Of a DNA stretch of 64,000 nucleotides, positions 24,960 to 33,935 are shown one piece after another; positions within the stretch are counted from its first letter, which is position 1; each line of letters begins with the position of its first letter. The translations under genes were made by a program, and so were the position numbers. Origin of the DNA: CAXXHQ01 sp963665265 (GTDB lineage: Bacteria > Planctomycetota > Planctomycetia > Pirellulales > Thermoguttaceae); the NCBI GenBank assembly GCA_963665265.2, contig OY762224.2, forward strand, positions 248,001 through 312,000, written 5' to 3'. A model generated the notes under the pieces. That model ran no database searches and was not told the origin of the DNA. It saw only the letters and a list, made by a program, of their open reading frames with translations.

Positions 24960-26762
24960 ATGAAGAAAGTGAAATCGCTCCCGGCCCGGTCAAAAATCAA
25001 AATCAGCGACACCTGGGACCTGGGTAGTCTCTATCCGGACGACGCAGCCTGGGAAAAAGCCTTCTCCGCTTGGGAGAAAGAGACCGAAGCCTATGCGCGA
25101 TTCCAAGGGAAACTCGGCGAGAGCGCTAAGGCTCTTTGCGAATGCCTAAAATTCGACGAAAGCTTGGACAGAGTCGGCGAACGGCTCGGAACCTACGCCT
25201 TCCTCAAGACGACCGAAGACGCGACGAACGGCGATTACCAACGAATGAAAGGCCGCTATATCCATGTGGCCAGCGCGGCGGGCGAAGCGTCGAGCTTCAT
25301 CCGGCCGGAAATTCTCGCCATTCCTTCGACGACTATGAAGGAATTTCTCGCCGATCCGGTTCTTGCACACTACCGACTCTTGCTCGAACGATTGTTGCGC
25401 TACAAACCGCACACACTCGGCAAGAAAGAAGAGAAACTCCTGGCGATGCAGAGCGAGATGTCGCAAGCGGCGTCGAACGTCTTCCGTCAACTAACCGACG
25501 CGGACATGCGGTTCGGCGACATTCGCAACGAAAAAGGGGAATGGATCGAATTGAGTCACGCCAGTTTTTCGACGTTATTGCATTCGCCAAAGCGGGCAAT
25601 TCGCAAAACGGCGTTTCATCAATACTACAAGCAAATCACCGGACACCAACACAGTCTCGCGGCCGCTCTTGCCGGCTCGATGCAACGCGATATCTATTAC
25701 GCCAAAGCAAGAAATTATCCGAGCGCGTTGGAGGGATCGCTATTTCCCGATCAAGTCCCCACGGCGGTTTACGATAGCTTGGTCGCGGCGATTCGAGCCG
25801 AGCTTCCGGCGTTGCACCGCTATTACGACGTGCGCCGTCGCAAAATGAAGCTCCGCGACATTCATCATTACGACACCTATGTCCCGATCTTAGCCGATCA
25901 GCAAAAGCGCCGAACGTGGGATAAGGCGGTCGATCTGACGATGACCGCCTTGAAACCGCTCGGCGATGATTATTGCATGACGCTTGCGGCCGGACTACGC
26001 GGACGTTGGTGCGATCGCTACGAAAACCGCGGCAAGCAAAGCGGCGCGTTTTCGTGCGGAACGTTCGACGGCGATCCGGTCATTCTCATGAATTTTCAAG
26101 CTGACGTGTTGGATCACGTCTTCACGCTGGCGCATGAGGCCGGGCATTCGATGCACAGCTTTTACTCGGCCAAGACTCAACCCTACATCTATTACGACTA
26201 CGCGATTTTCGTGGCCGAGGTGGCCAGCACCTTCAACGAACAATTGCTGAGCCGATATATGCTCGACCACGCGAAAGACGATCAAGAGCGTGCGTTTCTA
26301 ATCAATCGACAGATCGACGCGATCCGCGGCACGATCTTTCGGCAAACGATGTTCGCCGAGTTCGAGAAGATCGCGCATGCGTCGGCCGAGGCGGGCGAGC
26401 CGCTGACGCTTGAACGGTTCAAGGAGATTTACCGTGAGCTGCTCGTCGCGTACTTCGGACCGGAGTTCATCTTAGACGACGAGCTTTCGTTGGAATGCCT
26501 ACGGATACCGCACTTCTATCGAGCATTTTACGTTTACAAATACGCTACAGGCATGTCTGCGGCGATCGCCTTGGCCGACCGAGTTCTGGCCGGAGGCCCC
26601 GCCGAACTCGATGCCTATTTAAACTTCCTCAAAGGCGGTTGCTCGAAAGATCCGTTGGATTTGCTGCGTGGAGCGGGAGTCGATCTAGAAAAGCCCGAGG
26701 CGGTCGGCAGCGCAATGCGACAATTCCGCGAATTAGTTGAGGAACTGGACGAGTTGCTGTAA
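24960..26762 (+). CDS. pepF: oligoendopeptidase F (M3B)
   Basis: PepF cleaves short peptides, typically 7-17 residues, in the cytosol. The zinc motif HEAGH is at 392-396 in FTLAHEAGHSMHSFYS, and the third ligand glutamate follows in YDYAIFVAEVASTFNEQLL. CSKDPLDLLRGAGVDL near the C-terminus is a family block that contributes to substrate binding. At 600 aa it is full length with no signal peptide. The start ATG at 24960 follows CAGGAATCGCGAC; the ribosome site is weak. It stands alone. Confidence 0.96.
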   Translation: MKKVKSLPARSKIKISDTWDLGSLYPDDAAWEKAFSAWEKETEAYARFQGKLGESAKALCECLKFDESLDRVGERLGTYAFLKTTEDATNGDYQRMKGRYIHVASAAGEASSFIRPEILAIPSTTMKEFLADPVLAHYRLLLERLLRYKPHTLGKKEEKLLAMQSEMSQAASNVFRQLTDADMRFGDIRNEKGEWIELSHASFSTLLHSPKRAIRKTAFHQYYKQITGHQHSLAAALAGSMQRDIYYAKARNYPSALEGSLFPDQVPTAVYDSLVAAIRAELPALHRYYDVRRRKMKLRDIHHYDTYVPILADQQKRRTWDKAVDLTMTALKPLGDDYCMTLAAGLRGRWCDRYENRGKQSGAFSCGTFDGDPVILMNFQADVLDHVFTLAHEAGHSMHSFYSAKTQPYIYYDYAIFVAEVASTFNEQLLSRYMLDHAKDDQERAFLINRQIDAIRGTIFRQTMFAEFEKIAHASAEAGEPLTLERFKEIYRELLVAYFGPEFILDDELSLECLRIPHFYRAFYVYKYATGMSAAIALADRVLAGGPAELDAYLNFLKGGCSKDPLDLLRGAGVDLEKPEAVGSAMRQFRELVEELDELL

Positions 26763-27033
26763 TCAGCCCGAAACAAGCAAATCGGCGAAAAACTCGGTTG
26801 TGATCCTGACAACATTCATGGCCAACCTTTGACAAATCTCCAGCTAAACTGAAGATTCGTCGATGCGCATCAACCTGCGAGTGTTAAATTTCGCGTCGGT
26901 CTAAAACATTCGCTTGACGACGAAAGCCGTCGACTCCCCTTCGCGTAAACTGTTTCGCTTTAAGACTTTTCGCACTCTATTTCGCCTAAAAATCCTCGCA
27001 CCGAAGTCGCAGAGATATGGTAAACTAGAGGTA

Positions 27034-28662
27034 ATGCCAACGAAGCGAACATCACGACCGATTCTCCGCAGGGTATCGACGTTTTTCGTCGTGGGAGCGT
27101 TCGTTTTCTTGTCCCAAGCGTTGAGCGTTTCGCGAGGCCAGTGCGGCGATCCTCTTTTGCAATCCGCTCAAACGGCGAACGACAAATATCTTGGCGATCT
27201 CGAAAAAATCGCCAAGATATACGACGATCAGGGGCATCACGATTGGGCGAAAAAGACCCGCGAGGTTTTTGGACAACGCGATTCCGACAAATTCTATCTG
27301 CCGATTTTGCCGGTCGACGTAGGCCCCGCCCCGTTGCCGGCCGACGCCTCGGACGAAATGAAACGCTGGAATTCACAGTTATACGACTGGCGGCAAGATT
27401 TCTCCAACGCGTTATATGACTTATCGAAACGAGCGGTGCGTGCGAATCGCGCCGGCTTGGCTCTGGAATGGATATTGAAGGCGGTCTGGGTGAATCCAGA
27501 TCACGAAGGTTGCCGCCGTTTGCTCGGTTATCAAAAGTATCAAAATCAGTGGCGAACTCTTTACGAAATTCGTAAGTTGCGAGCGGGAATGCTCTGGGAC
27601 GCGAAATTCGGCTGGGTTCCCAAAGGAATGATCGCCCGATACGACGAAGGAAAGCGGCCTTACGAAGGACGTTGGATAAACGCCTCGGAAGACGCCCGAC
27701 TACATCGCGACATCCGCAACGGCTGGGTCGTCGAAACCGAACATTACTCGGTTCGCACGAATCACAGCATCGAAGCTGGAGTCGCGCTGGGCCTGAAACT
27801 CGAAAACTTGTACCGGCTGTGGTCGCAGATGTTCGTCCGTTTCTACGCCACCGACAAAGACCTGACCGCCTGGTTCGAGGGTAAAGGGAACGGCAAAGAA
27901 CATCGCGAACCCGCGCATAAATTCAAAGTCGCTTTTTATCGAGATAGAGCCGACTACAACCGGGAATTAAAAAGCGTTTTTCCGAACGTCGAAATTACGA
28001 CTGGCGTCTACGTCGATACAGCTCAAACTGCCTACTTCTTCGCTGACGGCGAAGATTCAAACCGAACGCTCTACCACGAAGGAACGCACCAGCTCTTTGA
28101 AGAAACGCGAAAAAACGCCGCTGATCCGGGCGGCAAGTCAAATTTTTGGATCGTCGAAGGGGTCGCCATGTATATGGAGACGCTTCGCGAGGAAAACGGA
28201 TTCTTCGTGATGGGAGGCTTTGACGACGACCGCGTGATCGCCGCTCAATATCGTTTTCTTACCGATCATTTCTACGTGCCGTCGCATGAGTTCGCCGGCT
28301 ACGGACGACGCGCGATACAGCAATCGCCTAAAATAGCCACGCTCTACAGCCAAGCGGCAGGCCTATCGCTGTTCCTCGCCCATTTCGACGGAGGCCGATA
28401 CCGTGACGCCATGGTGGATTACATTTCGCTGGTGTACGCCGGTAAAGACCGCCCAAATTCGTTATCGGCGTTAACAGGCGAGTCGTTCAGCGAGTTGGAC
28501 TCCCAATATAAAAAATATATGGAAGCGCACCCGGTGACGCTCCCGCAACGGTTCCAACGCTCGGCAACCTCTCAATCTAGTCAGAGCGAGACGTCGCATC
28601 CCGCCGAAAAGCCCCGAACGCCGTCGCGAAATCCGCCAGTCGGGCGAGGTCCGGCGCCTTGA
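27034..28662 (+). CDS. exported DUF1570 protein with gluzincin-like HEGTH motif
   Basis: DUF1570 proteins are common in planctomycetes and have no assigned function. From ATG 27034 the protein begins MPTKRTSRPILRRVSTFFVVGAFVFLSQ, a clear signal peptide; AGAGG precedes it closely. A helical, TPR-like front half carries residues such as RAGLALEWILKAVWVNPDHEG. The DUF1570 domain contains TLYHEGTHQLFEE, with HEGTH at 348-352, and then NFWIVEGVAMYMETL, the arrangement of the third glutamate ligand in gluzincin proteases. It may therefore be a periplasmic metalloprotease. The C-terminal 40 residues are Ser/Pro-rich and disordered. An upstream ATG at 26914 would add a basic 40-residue stretch and hide the signal peptide, so I reject it. 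Confidence 0.88.
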   Translation: MPTKRTSRPILRRVSTFFVVGAFVFLSQALSVSRGQCGDPLLQSAQTANDKYLGDLEKIAKIYDDQGHHDWAKKTREVFGQRDSDKFYLPILPVDVGPAPLPADASDEMKRWNSQLYDWRQDFSNALYDLSKRAVRANRAGLALEWILKAVWVNPDHEGCRRLLGYQKYQNQWRTLYEIRKLRAGMLWDAKFGWVPKGMIARYDEGKRPYEGRWINASEDARLHRDIRNGWVVETEHYSVRTNHSIEAGVALGLKLENLYRLWSQMFVRFYATDKDLTAWFEGKGNGKEHREPAHKFKVAFYRDRADYNRELKSVFPNVEITTGVYVDTAQTAYFFADGEDSNRTLYHEGTHQLFEETRKNAADPGGKSNFWIVEGVAMYMETLREENGFFVMGGFDDDRVIAAQYRFLTDHFYVPSHEFAGYGRRAIQQSPKIATLYSQAAGLSLFLAHFDGGRYRDAMVDYISLVYAGKDRPNSLSALTGESFSELDSQYKKYMEAHPVTLPQRFQRSATSQSSQSETSHPAEKPRTPSRNPPVGRGPAP

Positions 28663-28886
28663 AACCGTATAGGAACGACCTTGAAAGCGTTTTTTATCGG
28701 TCGTTTTTCGAAATCGGCGCAAACCGCCCCTTGCCTCCAGGGGGATAAAGGTAACAAAATAGAGAAGATGTCAATTAATTTATCTGCGTCTCGCCAATTG
28801 CACGAGGGGGCATCGCCGGAGCGCCCTTCATAAGAATTCAACAATGACGGACGGATACATCGGTCCCCTCGCGGAAAAACCGCCTC

Positions 28887-29681
28887 ATGTCGATGGATAT
28901 ATCGAAACTACTGAACGAATGGCCCCACGAACCGGACGCGATTTTAGTCCGCATTATCGCCGGAGACGACGGCCATAGCAAATTGCAGCTTCGGGTCGAT
29001 CTCGGCGTTTTGCAAATGGAGTTGGACGGACGACCGGACGGCTTACGGCCCGAAGGGCGTGATTCGTGGTTGGAATACTACGAACTCGCCCAACGAGAAC
29101 ATGATGAGCGGAAACCAGACGGACCGCCCTTTCGACTTTCGCCTTCCGATTGCGAGCGGCTGGGACGCGAAGGGATTCAATATTACCATCGGTTTTTGAG
29201 TTTTTGGCATCTGGAATTGTACGAATTGTGCGCCCGAGATACGAATCGCAATTTGCGGCTTTTCGCCTTCGTTCGCGAATACGCCGGCGACGATCAAATC
29301 AAGCTCCAATTCGATCAATGGCGACCGTACGTATTGATGATGCATACGAGAGCCGTCGCCACGCCGTTGGTCGAACAAAAAGAGTTCGCCGAGGGCTTGC
29401 GGACGATCGAATCGGCGATCGATTCGATCCGAGATTTTTTCGACGAACGCGATCAAGCGGACCGCGCCGAGGAATGCGCCGAGTTGAAGAGCTTGGAGCA
29501 ATGGCGCGACGAGATATTGAGCCGCGAGGATGCGGCGGCCGAGGCCATGCCCGAAATGCGGGTTCGGCTGCTGCGGCAACGTTTGGATGAGGCGATCTCG
29601 GCGGAGAATTTTGAAGAAGCCGCCAAATTGCGAGATGAAATAAATCGATTAGGCGGCGAGCCGTCCGATTCGGAAGAATAA
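28887..29681 (+). CDS. UVR-motif (UvrB/UvrC-type) protein, 264 aa
   Basis: The C-terminus RLRQRLDEAISAENFEEAAKLRDEI is a UVR motif, the helical hairpin by which UvrB and UvrC contact each other and which also occurs in McsA and ClpC. The first 200 residues form a domain I do not recognise: it opens MSMDISKLLNEWPHEPD, includes a charged surface (YELAQREHDERKPDGPPFRL), and lacks the cysteine pairs of McsA. A role in protein-protein contact, perhaps with a Clp ATPase or a repair complex, is possible. The 68-base gap to aroDE suggests joint transcription. Start codon choice is ATG 28887 or ATG 28893. Confidence 0.8.
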   Translation: MSMDISKLLNEWPHEPDAILVRIIAGDDGHSKLQLRVDLGVLQMELDGRPDGLRPEGRDSWLEYYELAQREHDERKPDGPPFRLSPSDCERLGREGIQYYHRFLSFWHLELYELCARDTNRNLRLFAFVREYAGDDQIKLQFDQWRPYVLMMHTRAVATPLVEQKEFAEGLRTIESAIDSIRDFFDERDQADRAEECAELKSLEQWRDEILSREDAAAEAMPEMRVRLLRQRLDEAISAENFEEAAKLRDEINRLGGEPSDSEE

Positions 29682-29748
29682 GTCGCACGATCTGGAGTTG
29701 CTTTATGCTCCCTCCTGATCCATAACCTCTAACCCCTAACTTGAAAAT

Positions 29749-31248
29749 ATGATTTGCGTTAGCATCGGTCGCGGTCGTCACAGACACATGATAGCGGAAC
29801 ATCGTCACATGGCGGAGCAAGGCGCGCCTTTGGCGGAGTTGCGGCTGGACTATATCAACGGCGAAGTCAATATTAAACGCTTGATCGCAGATCGTCCGAC
29901 GCCCGTGATTATTACTTGCCGACGCCCGAATGACGGCGGCAAGTGGGCCGGCTCGGAGGAGCAGCGCCTCTTATTGTTGCGAACGGCGATCGCCGAAGGA
30001 GTCGATTACGTCGATTTGGAAGAGGACGTCGCCGACAAGATCCCGCGATTCGGTAAAACGAAGCGAATCATCAGCTATCACGACTTCCGCAAGACTCCGG
30101 ATAATCTTGACGAATTGTATCAGCGAATGCTCCAGCTTTCGCCGGACATTATTAAGATCTCGACGATGGCGAATCACCCGCACGACAATATTCGATTGTT
30201 GAGCTTGTCGCAAAAGGCCGCAGTTCCGACGATCGGCATCTGCATGGGCGACATCGGAATGCCTACCCGCATTTTAGCGGGAAAATTTCGCTCCCCGTTC
30301 ACCTACTCCACGTTCTCGCATGAACGAGCTCTCGCTCCAGGCCAATTCAGCTATCAGCAAATGACCGAAATCTTCCGTTACGACGAGATCAACGCCGAAA
30401 CCGAAGTGTACGGCGTGATCGCCGATCCGATCGGACATAGCCTTAGCCCGCAAATCCACAACGCCGGATTCCGGCAATTGGGAATGAACAAAGTTTACGT
30501 CCCCTTCCGTGTTCCACGCGAGGATTTAGGCCGCTTCATCGAAGAAGCGAGCTTCTACGGACTGAAGGGACTCAGCGTGACAATTCCGCATAAAGAAGAG
30601 ATCATTCGAAAGCTTTCATCGGTCGACGCCGCTTCGCATGGCATCGGCGCCGTTAACACTGTCATTATCGATGGCGATAAACGTATTGGCTCAAACACCG
30701 ATTACATTGCGGCGATGAGCAGCTTAGAGGATGCGTTGCGTCAAAGCGGCCTGAATCCGCAATCCAAAGAAACCATGCTTAGCGGTCGCACCGCCCTCGT
30801 CCTCGGCGCAGGGGGCGTCGGCAAAGCGATCGTCTTCGGCTTGATGCGACGCGGTGCGACCGTCGTCGTATCCGACGTCAACTCCAAACAATCGGCGGGG
30901 TTAGCCAAAGCCCTCAACTGCCGCGCGGTCGAATGGGGAGCGCGACATTCCGTTAACGCCGACCTTCTATTCAACTGCACCCCGGTCGGCATGCACCCGA
31001 ACGTGGACGACACGCCGTTCGATAAACATCATCTACGGCCCTCGATGATCGTCTTCGACGCCGTCTATAATCCGGAAAACACGCTCTTCATTAAGGAAGC
31101 GAGGGAGCGGAACTGCACGGTCGTCTCGGGCGTCGATATGTTCGTTCGCCAAGCCTGCCTGCAATTCAAAATGTTCACCGGTCAAGAAGGCCCCGCCGAT
31201 TTGATGCGAGAAACGATCCGTCGCGCGATCGGCGCCGCGAAGTATTGA
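29749..31248 (+). CDS. aroDE: bifunctional 3-dehydroquinate dehydratase (type I) / shikimate dehydrogenase
   Basis: The fusion carries out two successive shikimate-pathway steps in the cytosol. Residues 1 to about 220 are a type I dehydroquinase: ELRLDYI, the catalytic histidine in ISYHDFRKT and the Schiff-base lysine in IIKISTMA. Residues about 228 to 499 are shikimate dehydrogenase: GVIADPIGHSLSPQIHN binds substrate, the catalytic lysine is in VTIPHKEEI, and NADP binding is by LVLGAGGVGKAIVFGL. Such fusions are familiar from plants, chlamydiae and planctomycetes. At 499 aa both halves are complete. It follows the UVR-motif gene and is convergent with the esterase gene. Confidence 0.96.
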   Translation: MICVSIGRGRHRHMIAEHRHMAEQGAPLAELRLDYINGEVNIKRLIADRPTPVIITCRRPNDGGKWAGSEEQRLLLLRTAIAEGVDYVDLEEDVADKIPRFGKTKRIISYHDFRKTPDNLDELYQRMLQLSPDIIKISTMANHPHDNIRLLSLSQKAAVPTIGICMGDIGMPTRILAGKFRSPFTYSTFSHERALAPGQFSYQQMTEIFRYDEINAETEVYGVIADPIGHSLSPQIHNAGFRQLGMNKVYVPFRVPREDLGRFIEEASFYGLKGLSVTIPHKEEIIRKLSSVDAASHGIGAVNTVIIDGDKRIGSNTDYIAAMSSLEDALRQSGLNPQSKETMLSGRTALVLGAGGVGKAIVFGLMRRGATVVVSDVNSKQSAGLAKALNCRAVEWGARHSVNADLLFNCTPVGMHPNVDDTPFDKHHLRPSMIVFDAVYNPENTLFIKEARERNCTVVSGVDMFVRQACLQFKMFTGQEGPADLMRETIRRAIGAAKY

Positions 31249-31285
31249 TTCATACGACGAAACCGTGAATGAACGCGCCAATTAT

Positions 31286-31305
31286 CGCAATCAGACTTGA
31301 TTGCG
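31286..31305. terminator. hairpin between convergent aroDE and esterase genes
   Basis: CGCAATCA and TGATTGCG form a perfect 8-bp stem with a GACT loop, 38 bases after the aroDE stop codon and 23 before the esterase stop. No T-run follows on either strand, so it may only be a weak bidirectional terminator or a 3'-end stabiliser. Confidence 0.4.
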
Positions 31306-31327
31306 CATCTACGAACGCATTCAACCG

Positions 31328-32293
31328 CTAGCGAGCGGGTTCCGTTTTCAAATGCTTCGTCAAGAAGTCTTCGATTTTCTTGCGCATTTCAGGAGTTTCA
31401 AACTCGGGGCCGCCGTGCTTCGCGCCGGCGATGCGAACGAACTCGCACTCGACGCCGGCTTTTTTCAAAGCGGCTTCCATCTCGACGCTCTGCCCGAAAG
31501 CGACCGACTTATCCTCCTCGCCGTGCATGATGAGGAACGGCGGGTCGTTTTTGTCGACGTAAGACGTCGCCCCCGCCCGAAGAGCTTGTTTCTTATCGAC
31601 GAGCGCCGAAGCGCCGAGCATCTTTGAAACGAACGAGTCGGGCTTGTCGTCCTTCGCTCCAAGCGTGGTAAAATTGGTCGGGCCGTACCAATCGACGACG
31701 CAACGGACTGCGCTCGATTGATCAAGGTTGTCGCCGACGTCAAACTCCTTCATGTCGGAGGAGACGGCGAGGAGCGCGGCCAAATGCCCGCCCGCCGACG
31801 CCCCCCATACGCCGAAGCGATCGGAATCGAGATTATATTTTTTGGCGTTTGCGCGAAGCCATCGAACTGCCGCTTTGCAATCTTCGATCGGCGCCGGGAA
31901 AATCGCATCGCCGCTCAATCGATAATTGAGGCTCGCCACGGCGAAGCCTTTGTCGGCGAGCGAAATCGCCGGCCCTCCCTGCTTATCGCCGCGAACCCAT
32001 CCCCCGCCGTGAATCCAAACGACGACGGGAAGCGGCTTATCGTTCTTCGGCAGGTAGAGATCAAGCTTTTGGCGTTCGTGGCCGTCCTTTACGTAAGGAA
32101 CGTCGCGAAAAATGAGCATGCCGTTTTTCGTTTCGATCCTGCGTTCCGTCTTCTTCTCCGTCGTTTGCACGGCGGCTGGCTCTTTCTGTTTATCCGCCTC
32201 CGCCATTTTTGCGGCCGTCGTTTCGTCAGCGAGCAAAGAGACCGTCAGCGACAAAACGCAAACAAACGTCGCAAGGAAACGAGCGGACGACAT
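31328..32293 (-). CDS. exported alpha/beta-hydrolase esterase
   Basis: The fold is that of BD-FAE/hormone-sensitive-lipase type esterases. The oxyanion motif HGGGWVRGDKQGG, the nucleophile elbow GVWGASAGGHLAAL, the acid in MHGEEDKSVAFGQS and the histidine in GAKHGGPEF make a complete triad. A signal peptide (MSSARFLATFVCVLSLTVSLLADE) is followed by a Lys/Thr-rich linker, so the enzyme works outside the cytoplasm. ATG 32293 has GGAGA at good spacing and is preferred over 32326. It follows the sodium/solute symporter gene by 67 bases, so the two probably form an operon in which an ester, perhaps an acetylated sugar, is cleaved and a product imported. That link is inference. At 321 aa it is complete. 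Confidence 0.9.
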   Translation of the reverse strand: MSSARFLATFVCVLSLTVSLLADETTAAKMAEADKQKEPAAVQTTEKKTERRIETKNGMLIFRDVPYVKDGHERQKLDLYLPKNDKPLPVVVWIHGGGWVRGDKQGGPAISLADKGFAVASLNYRLSGDAIFPAPIEDCKAAVRWLRANAKKYNLDSDRFGVWGASAGGHLAALLAVSSDMKEFDVGDNLDQSSAVRCVVDWYGPTNFTTLGAKDDKPDSFVSKMLGASALVDKKQALRAGATSYVDKNDPPFLIMHGEEDKSVAFGQSVEMEAALKKAGVECEFVRIAGAKHGGPEFETPEMRKKIEDFLTKHLKTEPAR

Positions 32294-32360
32294 AACGAAT
32301 TCTCCGAGAAAAACGATCAAAACCATCTTGCGGACGCTCTCAGCGGCTTACTGCCGACTG

Positions 32361-33872
32361 TTAAATATTTGCGCCCTTGATTTTATCTTCAGACGATCCG
32401 TCGAAGGCTGCGACGATGCGACCTTTTTCCGGCGGCGGAGAAAGGAGACTGACGATAGGAAATACGACCATCGGGGCGATGATGGCCAACGACGCGGCGC
32501 TGGCTGCATTTTGCTTGCCGAGGGCGAAATAAAGAATGATATTCAATCCTGCGCCGCAGAAGAACGAAGCGTAGGCGGCGGCTTTCGTGGCGCGTCGCCA
32601 ATATATTCCGTACACATAGGGCGCGATGAAGGCGCCGGCGACGGTTCCCCAGGAAATTGCCATAAGGGTAACGATAAAATCGGGATTCTTCTGGGCGATG
32701 TAGTACGAGCCGCCGATGAAGATGCCGCTTAGAAATCGAATCAGCGTCAACGATTGTTTCGACGAGACGGTCGGATTTACGTGTCCCTTGTATAAGTCGA
32801 TGGCGATGGCCGAGGAGGAAACGAGAATCAACGAGCTGAGCGTGGACATTGATGCCGATAGAACGAGTAAGAGAATCAAACCCATGAGCGGCTCAGGGAG
32901 GTTCGTCTTGAGCAAGTCGGGAATTATGCGGTCGAAATCGGGCTTGCCGTTCGCCAGCGTCGGCAATTGATCATAAAAGACGTGCGTCATCGAACCGACG
33001 AAGTAGGCTCCGAAGGCGATAATGACGCAAAACGCCGTGCTGATAATCATGGCGCGGAATATTTGTTTTTCATCTTTGATCGAGTAAAACTTTTGAACCA
33101 TTTGCGGCATACCCCAAGTGCCGAAGGAAGTCATAAAGACGAGTGACCATAGAACATACCAGGGGGCCGTTTTCCCATCCGTGTCGTGTTGCGGATAAGC
33201 GGTTCGGATATGTTCGACGACTTCAACGACGCCGCCCCCTTTTTTTGCGAGAAAATAAACCATCGCGGCGGCGCCGAAAAGCATCACTATTCCTTGAATG
33301 AAGTCGGTCATCGTGACGGCGAAGTAACCGCCGAGAATCAAGTACGCTGCGGTGATCACAGTCATGACGATCAGCGACGTGTCGTACGAAATATCGAAAT
33401 TCTTCTCAAAGAGATAGCCAAGCCCCTTGTAGACCGAGGCCGAGTAAGGAAGCAGAAAAACAAAGATTGTCATGGCGGCGAGTATTTTTAGACCCGGAGC
33501 TCCGTAACGTTCTTCAAAAAACTCAGGCATGGTCATCACGTCGAGATTTTGCGTCATCCTTCGAGTGCGTTTGCCTAAAACAAGCCAGGCGAGCAAGGAA
33601 CCGGCGATGACGTTACCGACGGCGATCCAAAGCGCGCCAAGGCCGAAGGTCCAGCCGAGCTTGCCGGCAAAGCCGATAAAAAGCACGGCCGAAAAGTAGG
33701 TGGTTCCGAAGGCGAAGGCCGATATCCAAGGGCCGAGCGAACGCCCGCCAAGAAAAAAATCGTCCATCGTCTTGGTCTTAAACATCCCCCAGAGACCGAT
33801 GGCGACCATCATAATCATAAAGAGGACGAGAAACAGGACCGAGTAACTCATTGATACGCCGAAAATGTTCAT
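32361..33872 (-). CDS. sodium:solute symporter (SSS family)
   Basis: This is a membrane carrier with about 13 hydrophobic segments over 503 aa, typical of the SSS family that couples Na+ entry to uptake of sugars, amino acids or organic anions. FGTTYFSAVLFIGFAGKLGW, NVIAGSLLAWLVLGKRTRR and TVITAAYLILGGYFAVTMTDFIQG are characteristic blocks; the last is close to the SSS signature. LVLSASMSTLSSLILVSSSA supplies the Ser-rich helix associated with the second sodium site. Substrate cannot be read from the sequence. The C-terminus is a short acidic/basic cytoplasmic tail. It is followed by the exported esterase gene. Confidence 0.93.
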   Translation of the reverse strand: MNIFGVSMSYSVLFLVLFMIMMVAIGLWGMFKTKTMDDFFLGGRSLGPWISAFAFGTTYFSAVLFIGFAGKLGWTFGLGALWIAVGNVIAGSLLAWLVLGKRTRRMTQNLDVMTMPEFFEERYGAPGLKILAAMTIFVFLLPYSASVYKGLGYLFEKNFDISYDTSLIVMTVITAAYLILGGYFAVTMTDFIQGIVMLFGAAAMVYFLAKKGGGVVEVVEHIRTAYPQHDTDGKTAPWYVLWSLVFMTSFGTWGMPQMVQKFYSIKDEKQIFRAMIISTAFCVIIAFGAYFVGSMTHVFYDQLPTLANGKPDFDRIIPDLLKTNLPEPLMGLILLLVLSASMSTLSSLILVSSSAIAIDLYKGHVNPTVSSKQSLTLIRFLSGIFIGGSYYIAQKNPDFIVTLMAISWGTVAGAFIAPYVYGIYWRRATKAAAYASFFCGAGLNIILYFALGKQNAASAASLAIIAPMVVFPIVSLLSPPPEKGRIVAAFDGSSEDKIKGANI

Positions 33873-33935
33873 CGTTATTCTTCGTTCGAGTAAAAGGGGC
33901 CGTTCTGTTTGACGCGAAGTTGGCGAAATCCGGTC

